This document shows, piece after piece, positions 8,294-17,361 of a DNA stretch of 64,000 nucleotides. The DNA lies in the NCBI GenBank assembly GCA_965218775.1, contig CBDCLS010000006.1:2418001-2482000 (forward strand). Direction: 5' to 3'. Made by a program: the position numbers and the translations under genes. The first letter of the stretch is position 1. Each line of letters opens with the position of its first letter. The DNA is from CAUZIZ01 sp965218775. GTDB taxonomy: Bacteria; Acidobacteriota; UBA6911; RPQK01; JAJDTT01. A model generated the notes under the pieces. It ran no database searches, had not been told where the DNA came from, and saw only the letters and a program-made list of their open reading frames with translations.

Positions 8294-9544
8294 ATGCGTT
8301 GTAAGAAACAATTTCCGATTCTGATGGCTGCGATTCTTGTTCTTGTGGTTGGAGGATGCGTGAACCGTCCTCCTAAGATTGACTGCGTGGCGGATCAGAC
8401 CACCGTGGTCGAAGGCAACTCCCTCACTTTGAAGGCCACGACTTCAGATCCCGACCGTTTCGGCTGGGGTGGGGACAGCGACAAGCTGAAGCTCTCCTGG
8501 ACAGCCGACCAGGGAAAGGTGTCCGGAGGCGAGTTGACGGACGATGCGAACACTCCGGTGTCGGTTTCCGCGACTTTCGACTCAACCGGCTTGGATCCTG
8601 GGATGTATAAGGTCATGGCCGAAGTAGATGATCGCAAGTTGAAGGAATCTTGTTCCTTCGACATCACAGTCGAGAAGAATAAGAAGGCCCCGACGATAGC
8701 GTGCACTCCGAGTTCGGCTTCGGTAACGGAAGGCAAGTCGACCACGCTGAGGGCGCGGGCGTCAGATGCCAACGGCGACTCCCTGACCTATTCCTGGACG
8801 GTTGACGGAAAAAGCGTTACCAACAACTCGCCTAGCCTTGAATTCGGAACCAGCGGCAAATCGGTTGGATCGCACAGCGCTCGGGTCAAGGTAACGGACG
8901 TGGACGGAATGAGCGCCGATTGCGAGTTCAAGGTCACCATCGACAGGCGTCCCAACACCAATCCGACCGTCAGTCTCAATCTGGACAAGAAGGAAGTCCA
9001 AATGGGGGAGACGGTAAAAGCCACGGCCACGGCCACCGATGCCGACGGTGATCCGCTGACCTACTCTTGGACCGTTGGAGGCAACAAGCGGTCCGAAACG
9101 GGTAGCAGCATCAGGATCAATACCGCTGGTATGGGTGGCGGAGCCCACAGCGTCTCAGTTACTGCAACCGATGACCGGGGCGGTAGCGGAAGCGCGAATG
9201 CGTCCTTCAAGGTGCGTGAAAATATCATTTTTGAGCTGGATAGGCGCCTCAATAACGAGGCAAAGGCAAAGCTTGACGAGATTGCCCTCAAGATGCAGCA
9301 GAATTCTCAGCTCCGGGCGAAGATCACAGGTCATACCGACGATCGCGGTAGCGAAAAGGGTAACGAGAAGGCAGGCATGAAACGGGCAGATGCGGCCAAA
9401 GACTACCTGGTCAAGCAGCACAATATCGGTGAGACCCGTATCCAGACTGCGTCCGCAGGCGAGGGCAAGCCCGTCGCCGACAACAAGACAGCAGAAGGGC
9501 GTAAGGAGAATCGCCGGGTCGAGATCGAGCTCTCGGTACCCTAG
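8294..9544 (+). CDS. PKD-repeat lipoprotein with C-terminal OmpA/Pal peptidoglycan-binding domain
   Basis: The 416-residue protein has a lipoprotein signal peptide with lipobox V-G-G-C (Cys22). It has three PKD-like Ig domains at roughly residues 25-125, 130-215 and 220-305, marked by Y-S-W-T and D-A-N/D-G-D. A C-terminal OmpA-like domain (about 307-416) has G-H-T-D-D-R-G and N-R-R-V-E-I. The last domain binds diaminopimelate of peptidoglycan in this family, so the protein probably tethers the outer membrane to the wall; that is inference. The start is set by AGGGGG eight bases before the ATG, rather than the TTG 24 bases upstream. It has its own promoter and a downstream hairpin, so it is a single-gene unit. 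Confidence 0.85.
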   Translation: MRCKKQFPILMAAILVLVVGGCVNRPPKIDCVADQTTVVEGNSLTLKATTSDPDRFGWGGDSDKLKLSWTADQGKVSGGELTDDANTPVSVSATFDSTGLDPGMYKVMAEVDDRKLKESCSFDITVEKNKKAPTIACTPSSASVTEGKSTTLRARASDANGDSLTYSWTVDGKSVTNNSPSLEFGTSGKSVGSHSARVKVTDVDGMSADCEFKVTIDRRPNTNPTVSLNLDKKEVQMGETVKATATATDADGDPLTYSWTVGGNKRSETGSSIRINTAGMGGGAHSVSVTATDDRGGSGSANASFKVRENIIFELDRRLNNEAKAKLDEIALKMQQNSQLRAKITGHTDDRGSEKGNEKAGMKRADAAKDYLVKQHNIGETRIQTASAGEGKPVADNKTAEGRKENRRVEIELSVP

Positions 9545-9588
9545 TCAGTGCAGGCGGCTGAGAAGCCGTCCAACTGGTTTGGTCTAGC

Positions 9589-9622
9589 GAAAGGCGTCGG
9601 CAAATTCTTGCCGGCGCCTTTC
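9589..9622 (+). terminator. Strong hairpin downstream of the lipoprotein gene
   Basis: GAAAGGCGTCGGCAA and TTGCCGGCGCCTTTC form a 15-bp stem with one G-T wobble and a 4-base loop. A short T-run follows only at 9634, so termination is likely but not a textbook U-tract. Confidence 0.65.
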
Positions 9623-9858
9623 AGTATCTGTAGTTTTTCGACCGGGTCTCCAGCCCATCTGGTAGGTTGGTACCCCCCCCCAATCCCACATCTTTCTCCC
9701 TCTCAATTCGCTTGATCGATCTACCGTCCCGGCATCAACAGGTGCGAGGGCCGCTCGCTTGCGTAGTCTTGGTCTTCAAGACAGACTCTCTTTGCCGGAT
9801 CTGATGGTTCAACGCACGGTGGCCTGGAGACCGACACTTGACTGGAGACTACTGCTAA

Positions 9859-10033
9859 CCCGCATTTCTCACACCCAGTCTGCTACGAGGCCGCAATCCT
9901 CCGCCCTGACTGCGTTACGCTCCTTCGGTCTCCTCGACGTACTGCACGAGTACGACTGCGGGGGCCTCGGTCGCAAGCCTTGCCAGGACGGCGCTTTCGG
10001 CCTCTCGCGACGACCGGGTGTGAGAAATGCGGG
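9859..10033. mobile_element. Non-autonomous element with IS1380-like ends
   Basis: The 175 bp element has terminal inverted repeats CCCGCATTTCTCACACCC and GGGTGTGAGAAATGCGGG. It is flanked by the 4-bp direct repeat CTAA (9855-9858 and 10034-10037). The outer 13 bases resemble the ends of the IS1380-family element at 53635-55324 (CCCGGATTTCTCA), whose target duplication TTAG is the same tetranucleotide on the other strand. No coding capacity is seen. It is probably trans-mobilised by such a transposase. A remnant of the right half lies at 24108-24149. Confidence 0.75.
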
Positions 10034-10079
10034 CTAAAGAGGAAGTTGACCCAACGAAGGGCCAAGTTTGGCTGGGGGC

Positions 10080-10706
10080 TCAGTTGAAGTAGAGATAGAT
10101 AGTCGAGCCCAGAGCGGCCGCGGTCAGGGTCAAGGGAGTCCAGACCAGAGTCTGCTTCCAGAGGGGGACGAGGCGCTGCCTGCTGGAAAGGGCGACGGCT
10201 CCTGCTACAAAACCGGACGTAAAGAGGAAATAGAGCAGGCCACCCGTCAGCCCTGCCGCCAGCATCATGATCCATCTGGCCACCTGTTCCTCAGGAAAGA
10301 AGTCCGTCCTTCGCAGCAGTAGTTCCAGAAGTTGACCTATCAGATATGCGACCACTGCCACCTGCGCAAGATTGAAGAGTTGCCGGTAGAAGTTGGTGAC
10401 CTTCATTCTCAAGTTGAAGGTCAGTCCTTCCACCAGGGCAATGACCACGGCGGTGATAGACAGTGACGTCCCCGCTACCGTCCCCAGCTGAATTCGGATC
10501 ACAAAGCAGCTGGTCAAGACGGCCATTCCAGCGAGGTAGGCCCAGTTCCAGTTGCCTGCCTGCAGAACCTGGGCGAGACAGTATAAGGTCAGGGGAATGC
10601 CCAGGCCGATCAGGCTGAGAACATAGACTCGGACCGGGAGGCGGAGGGATTCTCCGAAGAAAACGCTACCACTTCCGCCTCTGCCCGAACTATTAGAGAT
10701 CTCCAT
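10080..10706 (-). CDS. Polytopic membrane protein of unknown function
   Basis: This 208-residue protein has about five to six hydrophobic segments (around residues 25-45, 53-70, 77-92, 112-130, 145-170 and 183-205). It has no enzymatic motif that I recognise; some membrane sensor N-terminal regions look similar, but no output domain follows. It starts five bases after the stop of the subtilase gene on the same strand, so the two are probably co-transcribed and translationally coupled. A role in handling or regulating the protease is possible but is inference only. Confidence 0.6.
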   Translation of the reverse strand: MEISNSSGRGGSGSVFFGESLRLPVRVYVLSLIGLGIPLTLYCLAQVLQAGNWNWAYLAGMAVLTSCFVIRIQLGTVAGTSLSITAVVIALVEGLTFNLRMKVTNFYRQLFNLAQVAVVAYLIGQLLELLLRRTDFFPEEQVARWIMMLAAGLTGGLLYFLFTSGFVAGAVALSSRQRLVPLWKQTLVWTPLTLTAAALGSTIYLYFN

Positions 10707-10711
10707 TGCGA

Positions 10712-12526
10712 TTAGTCGCTCTGAAAGAACGAATCATTCTGAACATGCTCGCTGTCGGTCCACATGATGGAGTCGGTCCACATGATGGAGTCGGACCAGA
10801 TGATGCTCTGTCCCCAGTTAGAGGACCACACAACGTCGCCCGCCCACTTGTCGGACCAGACAAGATCCTTGAGTCCAAGGATGCTTTCGGACCAGGGATG
10901 CCCAGACCATTTCAGGTATTGGCTCCAGCGCACGCCGTCGCCCCAGAACCGGGCTCGCCTGTCTCTAACCAGGTCTCCGTAGTAGATGCGGTCGGCGAAG
11001 GCAAAGGCGCCTCCTGCCCACACCTCCTCGCAGCCGAACCTGCACTGAGTGTTGTCTCTCAGCTGCCATGTGGGAGGCACTGACCTTCTGACGACACCCT
11101 GGCGCACGTGCAGGTTTTGGGCTAGGTGCACGGCTGTCGCTGCATTCAACAAGCCGTTACCCTGCTCTAGCATGGCCGGCTTATCCATCTTGCTTGCCGT
11201 CAGCATGAGGATCACCTTGACCAGGTGGGGAGTGAGCTCAGGGTTGGCCTCAAGCATTTGTGCGGCGGTCCCCGTAACAAAAGCAGCAGCCACGCTGGAT
11301 CCGCTGAGCTCGATATAGTTTTCATCGATCTTGCGCTCGGGGTAGTTTCGCCCCAACCAGCACCACCTTGCCAGCGTTGACGGGATAGCGTTTCCAGGTG
11401 CGGAGAGATCCGGTTTGAAGAGACCGTCAATGGTGGGGCCACGTGAGCTGTAGGTGGTAGCCACGTCGTCGCGATGGGTGACGGTTCCCTTGGTGTTAAT
11501 GGCTCCGACAGTGATCACGGAGGGTTCCAGTCCCGGGCTGGCGATGCCTCCCCAGATTTTCGGATATTCCTTGGTCTTTCCCAGGTTTCCGGCCGAGACC
11601 ACGGTTGTAATCCCGGCAGCGACTAGCTTGCGAACTGCAATACAGAGGGGGTCAACACGGTACGATTCGATTGGGGGATGTCCGAGGGAGAGATTGGCAA
11701 CTTGTACGTGGTACCTTCTCTGGTTTGCGAGGACCCAATCGATGGCGCGGATCAAATTGCTGGTGCGGCCCCAGCCTTCATCACCGATAACCTTGAGGTC
11801 GATGAGCTCGACTTTGGGGCCGACGCCCCTCTGGCTGCGCCGCGCCGTGCCTTCACCGCCTACGATTCCGGCCAGATGCGTTCCATGTCCATAGCCGTCC
11901 CTCCCCTTCTTTGTCTCCAGAACCCTGAGATCGGTTGTGAAATCGAGGGAGAGTTTGACGCGCACGGAGGGCAGGTCCCTGTGCTCTGAGATGCCAGAAT
12001 CGAAGATCGCTACCCGAATTTGACCTCCGGCTCGGTCGGTCCTATCGGCTCCGATTGTGCTCAGCTGGACCGACAAAGGAGCCACCGATCGAGGAGCGAT
12101 GGGCAGAGGGGAGACGGGTTGTAGGTCCTGACCGAGGTTGGTAGGTCGGATGGTGGAGTCCAGGGTGAGGTAGTCTACCAGTGGGGACGCCAGGACTTCC
12201 TTGATTTGAGCGCCGGTGAGTTTGGCGGTATAGCTGTGGACTGCAGCGAGTGCGCTATGAGTGCTCTGTCCACGCCGTTGGCGCTGGACTTCTGTTCTTT
12301 GGAAGAGATCGCGCTTTACCTGCACAATCACAGGCATAGCGTAGTCGAATCGGGGGTTGGAAATCAGGAAATCGACTTCCTGCTGCAGAACGGGGGAGAT
12401 CCTGTGGATCCCCATGACCTTGTTCTCGCGGCTACGTTTTCCGAAAGAGGGAAGCACGAGCAGCAGCAGCAGAATCAGGACGCTGACCGACAGGCTTCTT
12501 GGTTGAGAGTCCGCAAATCTTTTCAT
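10712..12526 (-). CDS. Exported subtilisin-like serine protease (S8) with Trp-Ser-Asp tail
   Basis: The 604-residue protein has a signal peptide (residues 1-29) and a short I9-like propeptide region to about 125. The S8 domain follows, with Asp176 (F-D-S-G-I), His214 (G-H-G-T-H), oxyanion Asn314 (S-A-G-N) and Ser411 in S-G-S-S-V-A, where the usual G-T-S is G-S-S. After residue ~500 the tail is very rich in Trp and repeats W-S-D/W-T-D units. The DNA there has an 18-bp tandem repeat (about 10759-10800). Such tails are seen in some environmental subtilases and their role is not known to me. It precedes the membrane protein gene in an apparent operon. Confidence 0.88.
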   Translation of the reverse strand: MKRFADSQPRSLSVSVLILLLLLVLPSFGKRSRENKVMGIHRISPVLQQEVDFLISNPRFDYAMPVIVQVKRDLFQRTEVQRQRRGQSTHSALAAVHSYTAKLTGAQIKEVLASPLVDYLTLDSTIRPTNLGQDLQPVSPLPIAPRSVAPLSVQLSTIGADRTDRAGGQIRVAIFDSGISEHRDLPSVRVKLSLDFTTDLRVLETKKGRDGYGHGTHLAGIVGGEGTARRSQRGVGPKVELIDLKVIGDEGWGRTSNLIRAIDWVLANQRRYHVQVANLSLGHPPIESYRVDPLCIAVRKLVAAGITTVVSAGNLGKTKEYPKIWGGIASPGLEPSVITVGAINTKGTVTHRDDVATTYSSRGPTIDGLFKPDLSAPGNAIPSTLARWCWLGRNYPERKIDENYIELSGSSVAAAFVTGTAAQMLEANPELTPHLVKVILMLTASKMDKPAMLEQGNGLLNAATAVHLAQNLHVRQGVVRRSVPPTWQLRDNTQCRFGCEEVWAGGAFAFADRIYYGDLVRDRRARFWGDGVRWSQYLKWSGHPWSESILGLKDLVWSDKWAGDVVWSSNWGQSIIWSDSIMWTDSIMWTDSEHVQNDSFFQSD

Positions 12527-13019
12527 TTCTTCCTACCTTCCTCCCCGGGCTTTCGGTTCTTGGGAGCGTGAAAGGAAGGCTGCAGATCAAACGAAGAGAC
12601 TCCGTGACTCTGGACTGGCTTGGGACAACCTGCATTGTTATCTGCCTCACACTCCGCAATTCGAGCCCCAACTGTCCTAGTACCATGTGTGACATGGTCC
12701 TAGAGGACAATTCTGTTCTGTGGGTGCTCGAGCGGGTAAGAAGCAACTACGGTGCCAGATTTGGATACGAAGACACAGGAATCCTGGCTGGAGGCAGGTT
12801 TGATGAGTCTGTGCTGACTTCTCTGGTCTGGAACCGTTCCACCCCGCAAGATGAATCTTCCCCGCTGCTTGGTGAGATCGGCCCAAGAAAGCGTCAAGGA
12901 ATCAGCGGAATGCGCCAAGACTATGACGCTTCGAGGCATTGCGAGACAGACGTGGGCAGGGTCCGCACCCGTAGAAGTGTGGAAGCAGGTGTGCTCAGGC
13001 TCAGCTTTGGGTTCTTGCC
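12527..13019. other. Intergenic region between subtilase and recR; one operator-like palindrome
   Basis: No convincing gene is seen, although a 174-codon plus-strand frame crosses the region. At 12682-12698 the perfect palindrome ACCATGT-gtg-ACATGGT is flanked by CTAG on both sides, which could be an operator for the divergent subtilase promoter region. No clear -35/-10 pair was found. Confidence 0.35.
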
Positions 13020-13619
13020 CTAAAGGGACTGCCTGCCCGACAAGGCTCTAGACAGTGTGAGCTCGTCCGTGTACTCGAGATCGCTGCCGACCGGGATCCC
13101 AAGGGCGATTCGAGTGGTCTTGATGTCGAGCGGCTTGATCAGTCGGGAGAGATATAGTGCTGTCGCCTCGCCTTCGGCAGTGGGATTGGTTGCTACGATA
13201 ACTTCTTGCACTGTTCCATCCCGCAGCCGATCAAACAGGTTCTTGAGTTTCAGATCCTCGGGCCCGATTCCGTTGATCGGCGAAATGGCACCATGGAGGA
13301 CGTGGTAAAGGCCGCGATACTGTCCTGTCTTCTCGATGGAGGGAACGTTGAAGGGCTCTTCGACCACGCAGATAAGATGTTGGTCGCGGTTGGGATGGGT
13401 GCAGATAGAACACGGATCGACCGCGCTGATGTTGTTGCAGACCGAACAGAAAATCAGGTTTGTCTTCACCTGTACAATTGCTTCGGCCAGTTGCCGGCAC
13501 TCGACCTCGGCTTGGCGGATCAGGTGAAAGGTCAGCCTCTGGGCCGATTTCGGACCGATGCCAGGGAGCTTCTTTAGATGATCTGCAAGTTCCTGAATTG
13601 GATCCTTTGACTGACTCAT
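13020..13619 (-). CDS. recR: Recombination mediator RecR
   Basis: The 199-residue protein is of typical family length. It has the N-terminal helix-hairpin-helix (L-P-G-I-G-P-K-S-A-Q-R), a zinc site formed by Cys58, Cys61, Cys70 and Cys73, and a Toprim domain with V-E-E-P and N-P-T-A-E-G-E-A-T. RecR acts with RecO in loading RecA at gaps. It is the last gene of the dnaX-ybaB-recR block, 12 bases after ybaB, an order conserved in many bacteria. recO is also present at 42757. Confidence 0.96.
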   Translation of the reverse strand: MSQSKDPIQELADHLKKLPGIGPKSAQRLTFHLIRQAEVECRQLAEAIVQVKTNLIFCSVCNNISAVDPCSICTHPNRDQHLICVVEEPFNVPSIEKTGQYRGLYHVLHGAISPINGIGPEDLKLKNLFDRLRDGTVQEVIVATNPTAEGEATALYLSRLIKPLDIKTTRIALGIPVGSDLEYTDELTLSRALSGRQSL

Positions 13620-13631
13620 CTCAGTTGCCGG

Positions 13632-13940
13632 TCAGCTCCCGCCCAACAGCCCCCCGGTCAGGCCTCCCAATTGGGAGCTAAGCACCTCGTCCACTTTGCG
13701 GCCAGCCTCGTTGACCGCTGCCACGATCAGATCCTGTAGCATCTCGACATCTTCCGGGTCCACCGCCTCCGGGTCGATTCGAATGGACTGGAGACGTTTG
13801 GACCCGTCGAGAACGACGGTCACCACACCCCCTCCGCTGCTGGCCTCAATGCGCTGCGTTTCCATCTCCGTTTCGAGTTTCTGCTGAACCCTCTGAGCTT
13901 CCTTCATCAGGTTCTTGAGACCCTTCTTGCCCATCTGCAT
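13632..13940 (-). CDS. ybaB: YbaB/EbfC nucleoid-associated protein
   Basis: This 102-residue DNA-binding protein has the family pattern L-M-K-E-A-Q-R-V-Q-Q-K at the N-terminal helix, V-T-V-V-L-D-G in the strand region and L-Q-D-L-I-V-A-A-V-N-E-A in the C-terminal helix. It binds DNA as a tweezer-like dimer. It lies seven bases after the dnaX stop and 12 bases before recR, so all three are probably one transcript. Confidence 0.95.
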   Translation of the reverse strand: MQMGKKGLKNLMKEAQRVQQKLETEMETQRIEASSGGGVVTVVLDGSKRLQSIRIDPEAVDPEDVEMLQDLIVAAVNEAGRKVDEVLSSQLGGLTGGLLGGS

Positions 13941-13947
13941 ATCGGTG

Positions 13948-15543
13948 CTACTCCTCCGGCTCTTTCTCCACTATGACCTTGCCTGGGAATCGCTCGATGA
14001 AGGCCTTTACTTTGGGGTCTTCCATCGGATCCTCCGGCTGAGGCTCTTCGGCGCCAGCCGCCTCCAGCTGAACCTCGATCTGGAGTCGCAAGCCTGTAAT
14101 TTTATAACACAGGTCTGCCAGCCGAGTTTGGTTCTCTTCTGATTGGACCATTTTGGCGTGGAACTTCTCCGAGTCGGGGAAAACGATCACCAGTTTGTTC
14201 CCTGATGCGTCCGTCGCTCGAGCCTGCTGCAATGACACCGATAGCGGGATGCTCTCTTTCTGAACCGCGGCAACCAATTGGGAGTGGAGACTCTCTTCGG
14301 ATCCCGGCTTCGATTCTTCGTTGGTTTTTTCGGGGACTATCTCCTCGGAGGGCTTCTGAAACAAGTTCTGGATTTCCGTCGAGGGAATCTCTTTGGTCTC
14401 CGCCTTGACTGAACCCGACTCCAACCTCTCGATGACCCTCTCGAGTGTGGGTAGCCGGGCCAGTTCAATCAGCTTCATGAAGGTCATTTCCAGGTGCAGG
14501 TATGGATTGGCGTGCCAGCGGAGCTCGTTCTGAGTCTGACTCAAGACGTCATAGAACCGTATCAGGTCTGGCTCAGTCAGTTCCTTTGCCTGTTTCAGGA
14601 CGATCTCCCGATCCGTATCCGGCAGCTGAAGCAAATGGTCGTCCCAGCCTGCGACTTTACATACGAGTAGGTTCCGGACGTAGCGAATCATCCTGCGGCA
14701 CAGATTCTGGGGATCAACGCCGGCGTTGATGGGTTCCTGAAATCGCTGTAACAAAGCCTTGGTATCCCGCCTCAGCAGAATATCGACCAGAGCGCTGATC
14801 AGCTCATCGTCCACGACCCCCAGGAGTGCACGGACGTCATCATCCACCACCTTCATGCCGCTCATTGCAGTGATCTGGTCTAGAAGGGACTGGGCATCGC
14901 GCATGCTTCCCTCCGCTGCGGAAGCCACGGCTCGCAGGGAGTAGTCGCTGATCTCGAGTTCTTCCTCTCGACCTATCTTCTGAAGGAGTTCCAGGATCGC
15001 GGAAAAAGGGATCGGCTTGAAGTTGAATTCCTGACATCGAGACGTGATCGTCACCGGGATCCTATGCCGCTCGGTAGTCGCCAGAATAAATTTTACGTGT
15101 TCAGGCGGTTCCTCCAGAATCTTCAGCAGCGCGTTGAACGCTGCGTTGGAGAGCATGTGGACTTCGTCGATGATGAAGATCTTGAAGCGATCTCTGGCGG
15201 TTGCGTAGCGGGCGTTCTCTCGGAGGTCCCGGATATTGTCGACTCCAGTGTTGGAGGCCGCATCGATTTCGTGGACGTCCAGGCTGTTGGCCAAAGCGAT
15301 CTCCTGGCAGGAAACACAGTTGGAGCAGGGAATCGCAGTGGGTCCTGTTTCACAGTTCAGGGCTTTGGCGAGAACACGGGCGGTTGTGGTCTTGCCCACG
15401 CCTCGAACTCCTGAGAAAAGGAAAGCGTGGGCAATCCTGCCGCTCTTGATGGCATTCTGCAGGGTCCGAGTGACGGTTTCCTGTCCTATGACCTCTTCGA
15501 AATTCTGGGGACGCCACTTTCGCGCCAGTACCTGGTAAGCCAT
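13948..15543 (-). CDS. dnaX: DNA polymerase III subunits gamma and tau
   Basis: The 531-residue clamp-loader ATPase has Walker A G-V-R-G-V-G-K-T (45-52), zinc-module cysteines 64, 73, 76 and 79, Walker B I-I-D-E-V (about 124-128) and the S-R-C sensor motif (168-170). After residue ~370 the tail is acidic and Pro/Glu-rich, as in tau. The ATG at 15543 was chosen over a TTG two codons upstream because M-A-Y-Q-V-L-A-R-K-W-R-P is the common family start. No strong ribosome site is visible. The holA gene at 35800 encodes its partner delta. Confidence 0.95.
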   Translation of the reverse strand: MAYQVLARKWRPQNFEEVIGQETVTRTLQNAIKSGRIAHAFLFSGVRGVGKTTTARVLAKALNCETGPTAIPCSNCVSCQEIALANSLDVHEIDAASNTGVDNIRDLRENARYATARDRFKIFIIDEVHMLSNAAFNALLKILEEPPEHVKFILATTERHRIPVTITSRCQEFNFKPIPFSAILELLQKIGREEELEISDYSLRAVASAAEGSMRDAQSLLDQITAMSGMKVVDDDVRALLGVVDDELISALVDILLRRDTKALLQRFQEPINAGVDPQNLCRRMIRYVRNLLVCKVAGWDDHLLQLPDTDREIVLKQAKELTEPDLIRFYDVLSQTQNELRWHANPYLHLEMTFMKLIELARLPTLERVIERLESGSVKAETKEIPSTEIQNLFQKPSEEIVPEKTNEESKPGSEESLHSQLVAAVQKESIPLSVSLQQARATDASGNKLVIVFPDSEKFHAKMVQSEENQTRLADLCYKITGLRLQIEVQLEAAGAEEPQPEDPMEDPKVKAFIERFPGKVIVEKEPEE

Positions 15544-15731
15544 CTTCAATTAACCGGAATTCAGACGGGATCAGAAGAAGGAAACAGCACTTCTGCTGCA
15601 TCGCTACCGCGGTCGCAAGGCAGCCAAGCAACGAAGGAGTAGGTCTCCTATTTCGCCAGCACTCCCGCTGGATCCTACTATACCACCGCGATGGTTCCGC
15701 AGCGACCAAGCGGAGACCGCGGAGACCGTGC

Positions 15732-15761
15732 TTGACTTCGCCGCATCAGGTTGGCTGTAAT
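15732..15761 (+). promoter_or_regulatory. Promoter of tRNA-Ser(CGA)
   Basis: TTGACT (15732-15737) and TGTAAT (15756-15761) are 18 bases apart. The -10 box ends eight bases before the first tRNA base, the usual distance for a short-leader tRNA transcript. Confidence 0.65.
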
Positions 15762-15768
15762 GGTGGGT

Positions 15769-15864
15769 GGAGGAGTACCGAAGTGGACGTACCGGGCCCG
15801 ACTCGAAATCGGGTTGTCCGGTGATGAGCCGGGCACGTGGGTTCGAATCCCACCTCCTCCGCCA
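15769..15864 (+). tRNA. tRNA-Ser (anticodon CGA)
   Basis: The acceptor arms GGAGGAG and CTCCTCC are followed by G and an encoded CCA. The anticodon stem is CCCGA/TCGGG with loop CTCGAAA, giving anticodon CGA at 15804-15806. A long variable arm (GTCCGG...CCGGGC) is diagnostic of a type II serine tRNA, and the T-loop is GTTCGAATCC. It decodes UCG. Confidence 0.95.
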
Positions 15865-16015
15865 GGTTTGCTTCCCCACCGGCCATCCGGGGTTTCATTG
15901 GGCAAGGTAGAAAGTTCGGCGGGTTCCTGAATTTCAGGTTGCGAGTCGAACTGAGGTCTCTCTCTGAAGTTTTACCCCAAGTTTCATGAACCCCACGCAA
16001 CGGTCCATCTGCTCT

Positions 16016-17059
16016 CTACCCGGTGAGGGACTGAACTCCTCGTAGCAGGCCCTTTATATAGCCCGTAGCATAGGCTCGTCCCCGGTGGGACCATAGAGTG
16101 TCGTCGACCATCTGCGGTACGTGGTCGTCTATGATCAGGCCGTCGAAGCCTATCTCGACCAAGAGTTTCATGGCGCGGACCACATCCACGTCCCCTTCGT
16201 CGATGAAGGTCTCGGTAATATGTGGCACCGCTCCTCGCACGTTGCGGAAATGAACGTAGGCGATCTTGCCCTTCCGGCCGAAGTACTCCATACCTTCGAA
16301 CATCTCCTCTAGCCCCATCTCCGCCCAGGTTCCCATGCAGAAATCTAGCTGGTGGTCGGGTGCCGGAGCGATCTGCTCCATAGCTCGCTTAAAACCATCG
16401 AGGTTTCGAAAGATCCGAGCAACTCCTCCGATCGAACTGACGGGAGGGTCATCCGGGTGGAGTGCAAGGGTCACTCCTGACTCTTGGGCTACTGGCAGGA
16501 CAGACCGAATGAAGTACTCGTAATTCGCCCACAACTCACTTGCCTTATATTCCCGTTCGAAGCTCAATGGAGCATCCTTGGCAAGGTCATGGTCGAAAAC
16601 GTTGGTTCTGGCTCTGCCTCTTGTTAGCTCGTTCTTGGAGGTGCGCCATACACCGTCAGCCATCCAGTGATAACCCAGGATGGGAATGCCAGCCCGTCCC
16701 AGATGTCGTATTGTTTCCTGGTAGTTCTCGATCTCCTGGTCTCTTCCCGGAAGGCCGAGAATGCACTTCTGGTAGAAGTAGAGAGGAACGTTTTCGATGG
16801 CCTCCAGCCGGAGTCCGAATGACTCGATCCGGGTTCGGAGTTGGAGCAGTTCAAGGTAGTCCCATTTCGACGGCGCCCCTCCGGGGCCCGGCTTCTGCCA
16901 ATAGGTAGAGCCGATGGCGCTGGCGCCAAAAGGCGTCTGGCCGCTGAGAGTCGGCGTGTTCAGGATGACGCCACTGCAGCCCATCTGGGCCACAAAGGTG
17001 AGGATCTCGTCCGTCGCTTCCCGGATGCTACCAGCTGCCACTCGAATCCTATTCGGCAT
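16016..17059 (-). CDS. uxuA: Mannonate dehydratase family protein
   Basis: The 347-residue TIM-barrel enzyme dehydrates D-mannonate to 2-keto-3-deoxygluconate in hexuronate catabolism in this family. Visible motifs are H-P-D-D-P-P (about residue 200), D-F-C-M-G-T-W-A-E-M-G, V-H-F-R-N-V-R-G and I-D-D-H-V-P, which carry the metal and proton-transfer His, Asp and Cys residues. The N-terminus M-P-N-R-I-R is the likely start. Length is slightly below the E. coli UxuA type but normal for the shorter branch, for which the true substrate is not always proven. It stands alone between two tRNA-Ser genes. Confidence 0.85.
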   Translation of the reverse strand: MPNRIRVAAGSIREATDEILTFVAQMGCSGVILNTPTLSGQTPFGASAIGSTYWQKPGPGGAPSKWDYLELLQLRTRIESFGLRLEAIENVPLYFYQKCILGLPGRDQEIENYQETIRHLGRAGIPILGYHWMADGVWRTSKNELTRGRARTNVFDHDLAKDAPLSFEREYKASELWANYEYFIRSVLPVAQESGVTLALHPDDPPVSSIGGVARIFRNLDGFKRAMEQIAPAPDHQLDFCMGTWAEMGLEEMFEGMEYFGRKGKIAYVHFRNVRGAVPHITETFIDEGDVDVVRAMKLLVEIGFDGLIIDDHVPQMVDDTLWSHRGRAYATGYIKGLLRGVQSLTG

Positions 17060-17202
17060 GATGTTCTCTGTGATTGCACTTTATTCTTGCTCGAACCCCG
17101 AACGTAGGCAATACAGCATTTCGATTTTACTACCGGTTTGGTGCAAGTGGGAGGCGATTGGACTAGGCAGGAAATGCTATGCTATTGGCGCCAAGAGCCA
17201 TG

Positions 17203-17293
<91 letters not shown>

Positions 17294-17361
17294 AAGCCGG
17301 CGATTTGCAACTTTCCGGTAAGGGAGAAGCTCCTGTCCGCAGGTCGGGTAGCAACGTCCTC

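Noticed and set aside
12499..13023. 174-codon plus-strand frame between the subtilase and recR
   Set aside because: It overlaps the start of the subtilase gene on the opposite strand, has no recognisable domain or ribosome site, and its composition is not protein-like.
17158..17184. Promoter TTGGAC/TATGCT before tRNA-Ser(GGA)
   Set aside because: The spacing of 15 bases and poor boxes make it too weak to annotate.
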